Assembly (NCBI GenBank): GCA_005893185.1
Contig: VBOS01000173.1
Location: 1 to 17,765 of the forward strand
From: Candidatus Eiseniibacteriota bacterium
GTDB taxonomy: Bacteria; Eisenbacteria; RBG-16-71-46
DNA length: 17,765 nucleotides
Direction of reading: 5' to 3'
Part shown: positions 8,249 to 17,600 of the stretch, piece after piece
How positions within the stretch are numbered: position 1 is the first letter of the stretch
How the letters are laid out: each line of letters begins with the position of its first letter
Program-made: the position numbers and the translations under genes
The notes under the pieces: model-generated
Database searches by the model: none
Told to the model about the DNA's origin: nothing
Seen by the model: only the letters and a program-made list of their open reading frames with translations

Positions 8249-9502
8249 GTGCTCGGGCGCCTGATGCTGGCCTCGCTCGCCGCGCGGCGCGCGCGCCTCG
8301 GCCTGGCGCTGGTGGCGGTCACGCTCGGGGTGGCGGTTGCGATCGCGCTCGCGACGCTCGCGCTCCAGGTCGGCGACGATCTGGCACGCACGTTGCGCGC
8401 CGCCGGCCCGAACTTCGTCGTGCTTCCCGCTGGCGCGTCCACCGCGCTCGACCTCGGCGGCGCTCCGATCGAGCCCGCGCGCGCCGGGCTCGCCCTGCCC
8501 GAGAGCACGACGGCGCTCCTCAAATCGTCCTTCTGGAAGAACAACGTTCTCGCAGCTGCGCCCGAGCTCTCGTTGACCGGGTCGATCAACGGCGCACCGG
8601 CGCGGATCTCAGGCACCTGGTTCGATCGTGAGATTGCGACCGCCGACGGCCCTTGGCGCACCGGGCTCGGGCGCCTGCGCGCGGGCTGGCAGGTCGAGGG
8701 CCGCTGGCCGCGCGAGGGGGCGGCGGAGCTGGCCCTGGGCCGCGAGCTGGCGACGACGCTCGGCGTCGCGCCGGGAGCCCGCGTGCGGGCGACGCTCGGC
8801 GGCCGCGAAGATGCGTGGGTCGTGGCCGGCGTCGTCACGGCCGGCGGGCTCGAGGACCGCATGGCCTGGGCCCCGCTCGAGCGCGTGCAGGCGCTCACGG
8901 CGCGCGCGGGGGTCGACCGCATCTGGATGAGCGCGCTGGTGCGCGCTCCTTCGAAGAAGCCAGCGCCCGATCCGAAGCGAGATCCCAAGGGCTACGAGCG
9001 GTACATGTGCACTTCCTACCCAGTGGTGGTGGCGCGGGTGGTGGCCGAGAACCTGGCGGGAGCCGAGGTGCTGCCGATGACGGAGGTGGTGACCGGAGAG
9101 GGCGAGGTGGTGGGGCGCCTGAACCTCCTCATGCTGCTGCTTGCGCTCGCGGCTCTCACCGCCTCCACCCTCGGGCTGCTTTCCACGACCACGGCGACCG
9201 TCGTGGAGCGCGCGGTCGAGCTCGGCCTGATGCGCGCGCTCGGCGCTTCGGCGGGGCAGATCGCCGTGCTCCTGCTCGGCGAGACCGTGCTGGTCTCTCT
9301 GGCCGGCGGGGCGCTGGGTTTCTGGCTCGGAGCGATCGCGGCCGTCGCGATTCGCGGCCACACATTCGGCACGGCGAGTCCAGTCCAGCCGCTGCTGCTC
9401 CCGCTGGCGCTTGTGCTGTCGCTGGCGCTCGCGTTCCTCGGGACACTCGCCCCGCTGCGCCTCGCGCTGCGGGTCGACCCCGCAACGGTGTTGCGTGGCT
9501 AG
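8249..9502 (+). CDS. ABC transporter permease, MacB/FtsX type (first of two)
   Basis: A 417-residue permease with one N-terminal membrane helix (LGLALVAVTLGVAVAIALATL, about 15-35), a periplasmic MacB_PCD-type domain (about 40-290) and three C-terminal membrane helices of the FtsX domain (LLMLLLALAALTASTLGLL; VLLLGETVLVSLAGGALGFW; LLLPLALVLSLALAFLG). VERAVELGLMRALGAS is the coupling-loop motif of FtsX permeases that contacts the ATPase. The periplasmic domain retains VVAGVVTAGGLEDRMAW, the segment missing from its neighbour. GTG 8249 lies 4 nt after the FTR1-DUF2318 stop. MacB/FtsX permeases generally do mechanotransmission rather than carry substrate through the membrane, so it may drive a periplasmic iron-handling step. 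By position it corresponds to the Cj1661-type permease of the Campylobacter p19 locus. Confidence 0.9.
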   Translation: MLGRLMLASLAARRARLGLALVAVTLGVAVAIALATLALQVGDDLARTLRAAGPNFVVLPAGASTALDLGGAPIEPARAGLALPESTTALLKSSFWKNNVLAAAPELSLTGSINGAPARISGTWFDREIATADGPWRTGLGRLRAGWQVEGRWPREGAAELALGRELATTLGVAPGARVRATLGGREDAWVVAGVVTAGGLEDRMAWAPLERVQALTARAGVDRIWMSALVRAPSKKPAPDPKRDPKGYERYMCTSYPVVVARVVAENLAGAEVLPMTEVVTGEGEVVGRLNLLMLLLALAALTASTLGLLSTTTATVVERAVELGLMRALGASAGQIAVLLLGETVLVSLAGGALGFWLGAIAAVAIRGHTFGTASPVQPLLLPLALVLSLALAFLGTLAPLRLALRVDPATVLRG

Positions 9503-9515
9503 CCCGCGCCTGCAC

Positions 9516-10557
9516 ATGGAAGCGCGCCTGCTCTCCGCCAGCCTCACGCGCCGGCGCGGCATGGTGGCGCTCGCGGTCCTCGCGATCGCGATCGGCTCCT
9601 CCGTGGCTTCGGCGCTGCTCCACGTCTCGAGCGACGTGTCGCGGAAGCTCACGCACGAGCTGCGGGCGCTGGGGCCCAACCTCCTCCTCACGGCCGGCGG
9701 CCATCCGGCAGCGGGAGCCGAGCCGGGCTATCTCGACGAGCGTCTCGTGCGCGAGCGGCTCGCAGCTGCGGGTCTCACGGGCGCCCCGCTGCTGCTCGTG
9801 ACCGCCCGGGTCGGCGGGCGGCCGGTGCAGATCGTGGGCAGCGATCTCGGGACGCTGCGCCGGCTCCATCCGTCCTGGACCCTGCCGCCTGGCCCGCACG
9901 ATTCGTTCATGGGCGCGCGACTGATGAGCCGGCTGGCCGTGCGTGAAGGCGAATCGCTCACGATCGAGTTCGCGGGCGGCCGGCTCCTCACGCTCGCCGC
10001 CGGCGCGCGGCCTGAGCGGCCTCCCGGGCCGGGTGAGCCTGGTCGAGACCCGGGTCGAAGGAGGAACGGAAGCTGCCGCGACGGCCGCCCAAGCGCTCGA
10101 GCGCGGAGGCGGCGTGCGCGCGCTCGTGCTCCACGCCTTGTCCGCCACCGAGGCCGTGCTGCTCGAGCGCATGGGCCGCCTGATGGCGCTCGTCACGGTC
10201 GCCGCGCTCCTCGCAGCGGGCCTGTGCGCGTTCGGCACGCTCACCGATCTCGCGCTCGAGCGCCGCCGCGAGATCGCGCTCATGAAGGCGCTGGGCGCAT
10301 CGTCGCGCGACGTCGTGCGCCAGTTCGCGGCCGAATCCCTGGCGATCGGCTTGGCCGGCGGGATCGCGGGCTGGCTGATCGGGCTGTTCTTCGCCGAGCT
10401 GATCGGACGCACCGTCTTCCATTCCGCGATCGCCGTGCACTGGAGCGTGCCACCGCAGGTGCTGGGCCTGGCGCTGCTCGTGGCCGGCCTCGCGGGGCTC
10501 GGGCCGATCCGCCTGGCGCTTTCCGTCCAGCCGGCGGTCGCGCTCAAGGGGGAATGA
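9516..10557 (+). pseudogene. Second MacB/FtsX-type ABC permease, frame-broken with an apparent internal loss
   Basis: The N-terminal part, MEARLLSASLTRRRGM then a membrane helix and the periplasmic stretch down to EFAGGRLLTLAAG, reads in one frame to about nt 10005. The C-terminal part, from GLSGLPGRVSLVETR through ALERRREIALMKALGAS and three membrane helices to VQPAVALKGE, reads in the next frame from about nt 10012 to the stop at 10557. Compared with the first permease, about 18-20 residues around its VVAGVVTAGGLEDRMAW segment are missing at the junction, so this looks like an out-of-frame deletion rather than a single-base slip. Without correction, translation runs on in the wrong frame to 10667 as an Arg-rich tail. 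Start ATG 9516 or GTG 9495, the latter overlapping the previous gene. Both flanks are well preserved, so a recent lesion or an assembly error is as likely as real decay. Confidence 0.8.
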
Positions 10558-10558
10558 C

Positions 10559-11644
<1,086 letters not shown>

Positions 11645-11672
11645 GCGGGGCGGGCGCAACCGGGGTCGCGGG

Positions 11673-12521
11673 GTGATCCGAGGCCGGGCGCTCGCTCCCG
11701 ACGCGGTCCGCGGCCGCCGTGCCGACTTCTCGGTGCTCGACGTGCGCGAGGAGGCGGCGTTTCGCGAAGGGCACATCGCGGGCAGCGGCCACGTCCCGCG
11801 CTCGGAGCTGCGCCTCCGGAGGAGCGAGTTGCCGCCGCGGGAGCAGCCGTTGCTCGTGGTCGCGGCCGACGGGCCAGAGGCCGCGGCCGCGGCGGCCGAG
11901 CTGAACGCGCTGGGCTTCGCGAGCGTCGCGTGGCTCGACGCGCCGCTTGCGGCGCTCGAAGGCGGGCTCGCAGACCAGAGCCCCGCGGCCCGCCTGTGGC
12001 GCCCCGCTCCATTTCTCGAGGAGATGCTGCCGCGCATCCCGCGGCCACGACCGGATGCATGCGCAGCGCTCGACGCGGCAGCTGGCGCGGGACGCGAGGC
12101 GGTCTACCTCGCACTCCAGGGCTTCCAGGTCGAAGCGCGCGATCGTGATCCCGAGGCCCTCGCCCGCGCAGCTGCGCTCGCGGCGCGGCACGGCGTGCGG
12201 ATCACGACTGCCGTCACCGACCTGGAGGACGATGCGATCACGCTCCCTCCCGATCGCTTCCAGCTCGTGGTGTGCTTTCGCTACCTCCACCGCCCGCTCT
12301 TCCGCCAGCTCGAGCGCACGCTCGCCCCGGGCGGCTTCCTCGTGTACGAGACCTATCGCCTCGGCCAGGAGAAGCTCGGCCGGCCACGGCGCGAGCGCTT
12401 CCTCTTGCGCCCGGGCGAGCTCGCGTCCGCCTTTCCCTCACTGATCGTGGAGCACTACGCAGAGCTCGAGCCGGCAGGCGGGCCGGTCACGGCCCGGCTG
12501 CTCGCGCGCAAGCCCGGCTGA
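11673..12521 (+). CDS. Rhodanese-like domain fused to a class I SAM-dependent methyltransferase (TehB-like)
   Basis: A 282-residue protein. Residues about 1-95 form a rhodanese fold (VLDVREEAAFREGHIAGSGH, then PLLVVAADGPEAAAAAAEL), but the loop that should hold the catalytic Cys reads AADGPEA, so sulphurtransferase activity is not expected. Residues about 120-282 form a Rossmann methyltransferase: motif I ALDAAAGAGREAVYLALQG, acidic post-I strand EARDRDPEAL, motif II-like VTDLEDDAITLPPDRFQLVV, then APGGFLVYETY and the closing LLARKPG strand. The sequence resembles the TehB/tellurite-resistance methyltransferase group; the true substrate is unknown. GTG 11673 lies 28 nt after the ATPase stop and behind a G-rich stretch, so it is probably the last gene of the metal operon. 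A hairpin follows at 12560. Confidence 0.85.
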   Translation: MIRGRALAPDAVRGRRADFSVLDVREEAAFREGHIAGSGHVPRSELRLRRSELPPREQPLLVVAADGPEAAAAAAELNALGFASVAWLDAPLAALEGGLADQSPAARLWRPAPFLEEMLPRIPRPRPDACAALDAAAGAGREAVYLALQGFQVEARDRDPEALARAAALAARHGVRITTAVTDLEDDAITLPPDRFQLVVCFRYLHRPLFRQLERTLAPGGFLVYETYRLGQEKLGRPRRERFLLRPGELASAFPSLIVEHYAELEPAGGPVTARLLARKPG

Positions 12522-12559
12522 AGAGGGGGCACAGCGAGGGCACTTTGGGCGTAGACGTC

Positions 12560-12588
12560 GAGGCCGGCCCCGAGATGGGACCGGCCTC
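12560..12588. terminator. Strong hairpin, likely bidirectional terminator
   Basis: A 12-nt left arm (GAGGCCGGCCCC) and a 12-nt right arm (GGGACCGGCCTC) pair at 11 of 12 positions around a GAGAT loop. It lies between the stop of the methyltransferase gene at 12521 (plus) and the proposed end of the minus-strand secreted-protein gene at 12616. There is no T-run on either side, so termination is inferred from stem strength and its position between convergent genes. Confidence 0.6.
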
Positions 12589-12615
12589 GTGTGCAGCGCG
12601 TCTCGACTTCGGCGA

Positions 12616-13047
12616 TCAGGCGGTCGCCGAGCGGCGCCTGCCGATGATGTAGATCCCGCTCCCCCGACGAACGGCTTGAGCCCGAAGGCCGTGACAGTGA
12701 GGGACCGGATCACGGCACCGTTGTTGGTCCAGGTGCCACTGTTGAAGGTGACGTTGTTGAAGTCCGCCTCGAAGTGGAACACGATCACGGTGCCGCCGAG
12801 CAGCTTGTCCGAGAAGGTGAGGTCGACGCCGTTCCCGGTGCCCGTAATGGTCCGGATCACGCCCGACTTCGACGTTACGTTCTTGATGGAATTGCCGGTG
12901 CCGGCGAGGAGCAGGTGCGCGTCGTTGGCGCGGATCGAGTCCGGCGGTAGCGCCGGCACGGTGAGCCTCACTTCATACAGGAACTGGGCGGCCGACGCGT
13001 TCCTCACGAGCGCTCCGGACGTCAAGCGTGGACAGTCTGCGGTTCAT
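12616..13047 (-). pseudogene. Small secreted PEP-CTERM-like protein gene, broken at both ends
   Basis: Three consecutive pieces read in different minus-strand frames. (a) An ATG at 13047 with a near-perfect ribosome binding site starts MNRRLSTL. (b) From about 13025 to 12660 the central frame gives TSGALVRNASAAQFLYEVRL and a beta-rich body (NDAHLLLAGTGNSIKNV, GVDLTFSDKLLGGTVIVFHF, NSGTWTNNGAVIRSLTV, FGLKPFV). (c) A third frame ends GSGIYIIGRRRSATA with a stop at 12618-12616, just before the hairpin. The body does not look like a shadow ORF: it is balanced, Asn/Thr/Gly-rich and has lower GC than its neighbours. A basic start and an Arg-rich tail after a hydrophobic stretch recall PEP-CTERM exported proteins, whose signal peptide core and C-terminal membrane anchor seem to be missing at the two breaks. 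I do not recognise the family of the body. Function unknown. Confidence 0.55.
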
Positions 13048-13051
13048 GAAG

Positions 13052-13060
13052 CTCTCCTCC
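13052..13060 (-). promoter_or_regulatory. Strong Shine-Dalgarno that decides the start of the minus-strand secreted protein
   Basis: On the minus strand GGAGGAGAG lies four bases before the ATG at 13047. It is among the strongest ribosome binding sites in the window. It supports the start MNRRLSTL, although the frame it opens closes after 24 codons. Confidence 0.65.
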
Positions 13061-13258
13061 TGCTGCCAGGTTGCCCGGATCGCGCCACCGGTCGCGCCCT
13101 TCGCGCCGCGGGGAACCGGGTTGCGGTCAAATCCATCATCAAGCCATCAAGCCGCGTGCCGTCAGGCGACGCGATGGCCCAGGACAGCGCAGGCCGTTGG
13201 CGCATGCAGGATTCCGCTCTGCGACCGCGTCGTTCCCGCGCGGTCCGGCCGGTGGCGC

Positions 13259-13360
13259 GCTGCGGCGAAACGCCGCAACGATCCGGGCTTCGCTCCTGTC
13301 GGGCACGGCAAGCCATTGCGCGTCGCCGGTTTCTGGGACGCTGCTGCGTTTCGCCGCAGT
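13259..13360. repeat. Pair of inverted REP-like palindromes (REPIN-like arrangement)
   Basis: Hairpin 1 at 13261-13277 is TGCGGCG-AAA-CGCCGCA, a perfect 7-bp stem. Hairpin 2 at 13342-13358 is TGCTGCG-TTT-CGCCGCA with one mismatch. The 22-bp arms 13259-13280 and 13339-13360 are inverted copies of each other with about 18 of 22 positions matching, separated by 58 nt. Two REP hairpins facing each other in an intergenic region is the REPIN layout, which is mobilised by RAYT transposases in other bacteria. No RAYT gene is in the window. Confidence 0.5.
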
Positions 13361-13540
13361 CTGCGGCGCGGGGCCGCAGCATCCCCGCCCCTCATCTCGG
13401 CGTCCGAGAACGAGGATGGCGCGCCGAGCGCGCCGAGCCCGCAGGCCCACGCGACCTCGCGCCTGCGCCCCGCGCCGACGCTCGTCGCTCAGGAGCCGCG
13501 TTCGTAACGAGGCTTCGAGGCCGACGTGCATCGAGGCGGC

Positions 13541-13559
13541 CCCTATGGTTATCCTAGGG
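13541..13559. promoter_or_regulatory. Small imperfect palindrome upstream of the RND efflux genes
   Basis: CCCTATGGTTATCCTAGGG has outer arms CCCTA/TAGGG and a slightly AT-richer centre in GC-rich DNA. Its right arm overlaps an AGGGAG that could serve as a ribosome binding site for an ATG at 13564. It could be an operator for an efflux regulator, or chance; no regulator gene is adjacent. Confidence 0.3.
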
Positions 13560-13658
13560 AGCGATGCTGGCAGGCCCTGATTCCCGCTCCCGTCCCTTCG
13601 GTCGCCGTCGCCCGACCACGCCCGCGATCGGGCCGGCGGCCCCGGCGCCGGCTGGAGC

Positions 13659-14648
13659 ATGCCGCCCATGCCGGTCGAGGTCGCAGAGGTCCATCCGCGA
13701 GTTGTGCGCGACCAGTTCCGCGCCCTCGGAAACATCGAGTCCGACGAGAACATCGAAGTCGTGAGCGAGCTGAACGCGCGCGTGGTGGATCTTCCCTTCC
13801 ACGAGGGCCAGCCGGTTGACAGCGGCGCGACGATCGCCCGGCTGGACGACCACGAGATCGCGGCCGAGGCGGAGCGCACACAGGCGGAGCGCGATCAGGC
13901 GCAGTCGAACTACGCGCGGACCCAGAAGCTGGCGGCCCAGGGCGCGGTCTCGCCCCAGGAGCTCGAGGACTCGCACACAGCTTTGCGAGTGGCCGAGGCG
14001 ACCGCCGCGCTGGCACGCGCGCGTCTCGAGAAGACGCGCATCCGGGCGCCGTTTCGGGGGCTGGTGGGCGTGCGCCGCGTCTCGCGCGGCGCCTACCTGC
14101 GCGAGGGCTCCGTGATCACCGACCTCACGCGCGTGGACGAGATGAAGGTCACGTTCACAGCGCCCGAGCGCTTCGCGAAGGACCTGAAGCCCGGCGTGGA
14201 CGTCGAGCTCAGCACCCCGGCGTTTCCGGGCGAGGCGTTCCGCGGCAAGCTCAGCGTGGTGGATCCGGTCGTGGACTCCGGCACGCGCACGCTCCGGCTG
14301 GTGGCGCGCATCCCGAACTCGGGCTACCGGCTCCGTCCCGGAATGTCCGCCGACGTGTCCGTGACGCTGGCCGAGCGCAGCCAGGCGCTGGTGGTCCCGG
14401 ACGAGGCGGTGTTCGCCCAGGGCAACCAGAACTTCGTGTACGTCGTGAAGCCGGACACGACCGTCGCTCTCGCGCCGGTCGAGCTCGGGACGCGCGACTC
14501 GATGCAAGTCGAGATCGTGCGGGGCATCACGGCCGGCACCCGCGTGATCCGCACCGGGCACCAGAAGCTCTTCCCGGGCGCGCACGTGCTGCCGATGCCG
14601 GAGGGCGGCGGGCCGCCCGGCGCGCCGGCGGCCGGCGCTTCGTCGTAG
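13659..14648 (+). CDS. RND efflux periplasmic adaptor subunit (HlyD/AcrA family), N-terminus missing or frame-shifted
   Basis: A 329-residue protein with the full adaptor core. The first lipoyl half is VVSELNARVVDLPFHEGQPV (about 34-53), then a coiled-coil hairpin (EIAAEAERTQAERDQAQSNY to ATAALARARL, about 65-127), the second lipoyl half IRAPFRGLVGVRRVSRGAYL, a beta-barrel (VTFTAPERFAKDLKPGVDVE) and the membrane-proximal domain ending with QALVVPDEAVFAQ and later strands. These proteins bridge an RND pump to a TolC-type outer-membrane channel and need a signal peptide or lipid anchor. None is present from ATG 13659 (or 13668). An ATG at 13564 with an AGGGAG just before it opens a different frame, whose start (MLAGPDSRSRPFGRRRPTTP) resembles the basic part of a signal sequence, so the intact gene probably began there and has lost its hydrophobic core and its frame. 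The RND pump follows 12 nt downstream. Confidence 0.85.
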   Translation: MPPMPVEVAEVHPRVVRDQFRALGNIESDENIEVVSELNARVVDLPFHEGQPVDSGATIARLDDHEIAAEAERTQAERDQAQSNYARTQKLAAQGAVSPQELEDSHTALRVAEATAALARARLEKTRIRAPFRGLVGVRRVSRGAYLREGSVITDLTRVDEMKVTFTAPERFAKDLKPGVDVELSTPAFPGEAFRGKLSVVDPVVDSGTRTLRLVARIPNSGYRLRPGMSADVSVTLAERSQALVVPDEAVFAQGNQNFVYVVKPDTTVALAPVELGTRDSMQVEIVRGITAGTRVIRTGHQKLFPGAHVLPMPEGGGPPGAPAAGASS

Positions 14649-14660
14649 GGGATCCAGCGC

Positions 14661-17600
14661 ATGAAGATCAGCGAGGTCTCGATCGAGCGTCCCGTCCTCG
14701 CGACGGTGATGAGCCTCGCCATCATCCTGATCGGCATCCTCTCGTTCACCTTCCTGCCGGTGCGCGAGTACCCCGACATCGAATCGCCCGTGGTCTCGGT
14801 CACCACGTTCTACCGCGGCGCGAACCCCCAGGTGGTGGAAACCGAGATTACCGACGTGCTCGAGGAACAGCTCTCGACGATCGAGGGCGTCAAGGTGATG
14901 ACCTCATCTTCTCAGGAGCAAGTTTCGAACATCACGATCGAGTTCCAGCTCCGGCGCGACGTGGACAAGGCTGCGAACGACGTGCGCGACCGCGTCTCGC
15001 GCGTGCGTGGCGACCTGCCCTCAACTGCCGACGAGCCGATCGTCGCCAAGCAGGACGTGAACGCGCAGCCCATCATCTGGCTCGCGCTCTTCGGCAAGAA
15101 CTTCAGCACGCTCGAGCTCTCGGACATCGCCTACAACGTTTTCTCCGAGAAACTCCAGCGCCTGAACGGCGTGGGCGGCGTTGTGATCGGGGGCAATCGC
15201 AAGTACGCGATGCGCGTGTGGCTCGATCCCCAGCGCCTGGCGGCATACGCCGTCACGGTGACGGACGTCGAGCAGGCGCTGCGCGGCCAGAATGCCCAGA
15301 TCCCCTCGGGGCGGATCGAGGGCGCGGGGCGCGAGTTCTCGGTCCACACCCGTGGCGACCTCACCCAGCCGGACGAATTCGCCGCGATCGTGGTCTCCCA
15401 GCAGGAGAACCGTGTGGTGCGCCTCGGCGACATCGCGAACGTGCAGGTGGGCGCAGAGGACGATCGCAACATCGCGCGCTACAACGGCCTCCCCACCGTG
15501 GGCCTCGGCATCGTCAAGCAGCAGAAGGCGAGCACGGTGGCGGTGGCCCAGGAAGTTCGGCGCGCGCTGCCCGGCCTGCGCGGTTTGCTGCCGGCCGGGA
15601 TGCAGCTCGAGGTTGCTTACGACTCGGCCACTTTCATCGAGCAGTCGATTCACGAGGTGATCGTGTCCCTCGGGATCGCGGTGCTGCTCGTGTTCGTCGT
15701 GATCTTCGTCTTCCTGGGCTCCCTGCGTGCCACTCTGATCCCGGCGGTGGCGATCCCGGTCTCGATCATCGGCACCTTCACCGCCATCTACTTCCTGGGC
15801 TTCTCGATCAACATCCTCACGCTGCTGGCGTTCGTACTGGCGATCGGGCTCGTGGTGGACGATGCCATCGTGATGCTCGAGAACGTCCACCGCCATCTCG
15901 AGATGGGCAAAGGGCGGATGCGCGCGACGTTCGACGGCGCGAAGGAGATCGGCTTCGCCATTCTCGCCACCACGATCTCGCTGGTCGCGGTATTCGTGCC
16001 CGTTGCGTTCCTGACCGGGCGGGTCGGCCGCTTGTTCAACGAGTTCGGGGTCGCGGTCGCGGTCTCGGTGCTGATCTCGGGCTTCGTCGCGCTCACGCTC
16101 ACGCCCATGCTCTGCTCGCGCATGCTGCGCCGCCACGCCGGCCACGGCGGGGAGAGTGAGGAGGCCCCGGCCGACGCATCGGGCGACGGGCACGATGCTG
16201 CCGACGCTCGTCCCGTTCCGGTCGAGCGCGCGAACTGGTTCGACGGCGTCTTCGCCCACGTCGCGTCCACCTATGAGCGGGCCGTGCGCCTCGCGGTCGG
16301 GCACCGCCGCGTGGTCATGACGGGGACCGTCCTGGTCGTGGTCGCGATCGGCGTGCTGTTCTTCGGATTCCCCGGCGTGACGCTGTTCGGACGCCACATC
16401 GTCCCGCCGTTTCCCGGACTGCCCCACGAGCTGACGCCCACCGAGGACCGGGGCTGGGTGTTCACGTTCATCCGCGCCCCCGAGGGCGCGACGCTGGAGT
16501 ACATGGATCGCTACACCCGCCTGGTCGAAGGAACCTACGAGCGCCTCCCGGCCAAGGACCGGATGTTCACTGCGGTCGGGCTCTTCGGCCCCATCACCGA
16601 CGGATTCATGTTCGTCGGGCTCAAGCCCCAGGGACAGCGACCGCCTGTGCAAGCGCTCACCCAGATGCTCTTCCCGCAGCTCATGGCGATCCCGGGCGTG
16701 CTGGCGTTCGCGTTCCCGCCCCCCGGTCTGGGCGGGGGCTTCGGGGGCGACGTCAATTTCGTGCTGCAGGCCGAGACGTACGACCAGCTCGCCCAGGCCA
16801 CGGGCCTCATGATGATGGAGGCTCGCAAGCTCGGCTACCTCGTCAACCTGGACACCGATCTCCAGCTCAACAAGCCCCAGCTCGAGATCGACATCGACCG
16901 TGACCGGGCGGCGGCGCTCGGCGTCTCGGTGGCGGACATCGGCGCGACGCTCCAGACCCTGCTCGGCGGGCGGCGCGAGACCCGCTTCAAGCGAGGGAAT
17001 CACGAGTACGAGGTCATGCTGCAGGTCCCGCGCGCCGATCGCTCGTCGCCCTCGATCATCGACGGCCTCTACGTGCGGGGCTCTTCGGGTCTGGTTCAGC
17101 TCGCGAGCGTGACCCGCGTGCACGAGGCGGTGGCGCCCCGACAGCTGAACCACTTCAATCGCGTGCGCTCGGCGACGCTGACCGCGAGCCTGGCGCCGGG
17201 CGCCACGATCGGCAAGGCCCTCGCGGACCTCAACGGCATCGCGAAGCGCGTCCTGCCCGCGGGAGTGCGCACCGACCTCGGCGGCGCATCACGCGAGTTC
17301 GTCGATTCGAGCGGCGGGCTCAACTTCCTGTTCCTGATCGCGCTGGTGTTCATCTACCTGGTGCTCGCAGCCCAGTTCGAGAGCTTCATCCACCCGCTCA
17401 CGATCCTGTTCTCCGTCCCGCTCGCGGTGTTCGGCGCCCTCATCACGCTGCTCGCGCTCAAGCTGACGATCAACATCTACTCGCAGATCGGGCTCATCAT
17501 GCTGATCGGGCTCGTGACCAAGAACGCGATCCTGGTGGTGGAGTTCGCCAACCAGCGGCGCGCGCAAGGGATCGAGCTGGTCGAGGCCGTCGTCGGCGCG

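Larger units (their letters stand above)
13061..13563. other. Intergenic region without a credible gene
   Basis: About 500 bp between the start of the minus-strand secreted-protein gene and the start of the efflux operon. The open frames on both strands here have Arg/Ala/Pro/Ser-rich, low-complexity translations, typical of GC-rich shadows, and no recognisable domain. Contents: a two-copy 8-bp tandem (CATCAAGC) at 13137-13152, two inverted REP-like hairpins at 13259-13360, and a small palindrome at 13541-13559 next to the efflux start. It must also hold the divergent promoters for both flanking genes, but I cannot place them. Confidence 0.6.

Noticed and set aside
12589..13557. Plus-strand frames over the gene-poor region
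   Set aside because: They run antisense to the secreted-protein remnant and through the REP-like repeats, and the translations have no domain or family-like composition.
15021..17153. Open frame of 710 codons on the minus strand
   Set aside because: It is antisense to the RND pump, which has all its conserved motifs. The translation is His/Asp/Arg/Glu-rich low complexity, so it is a shadow.
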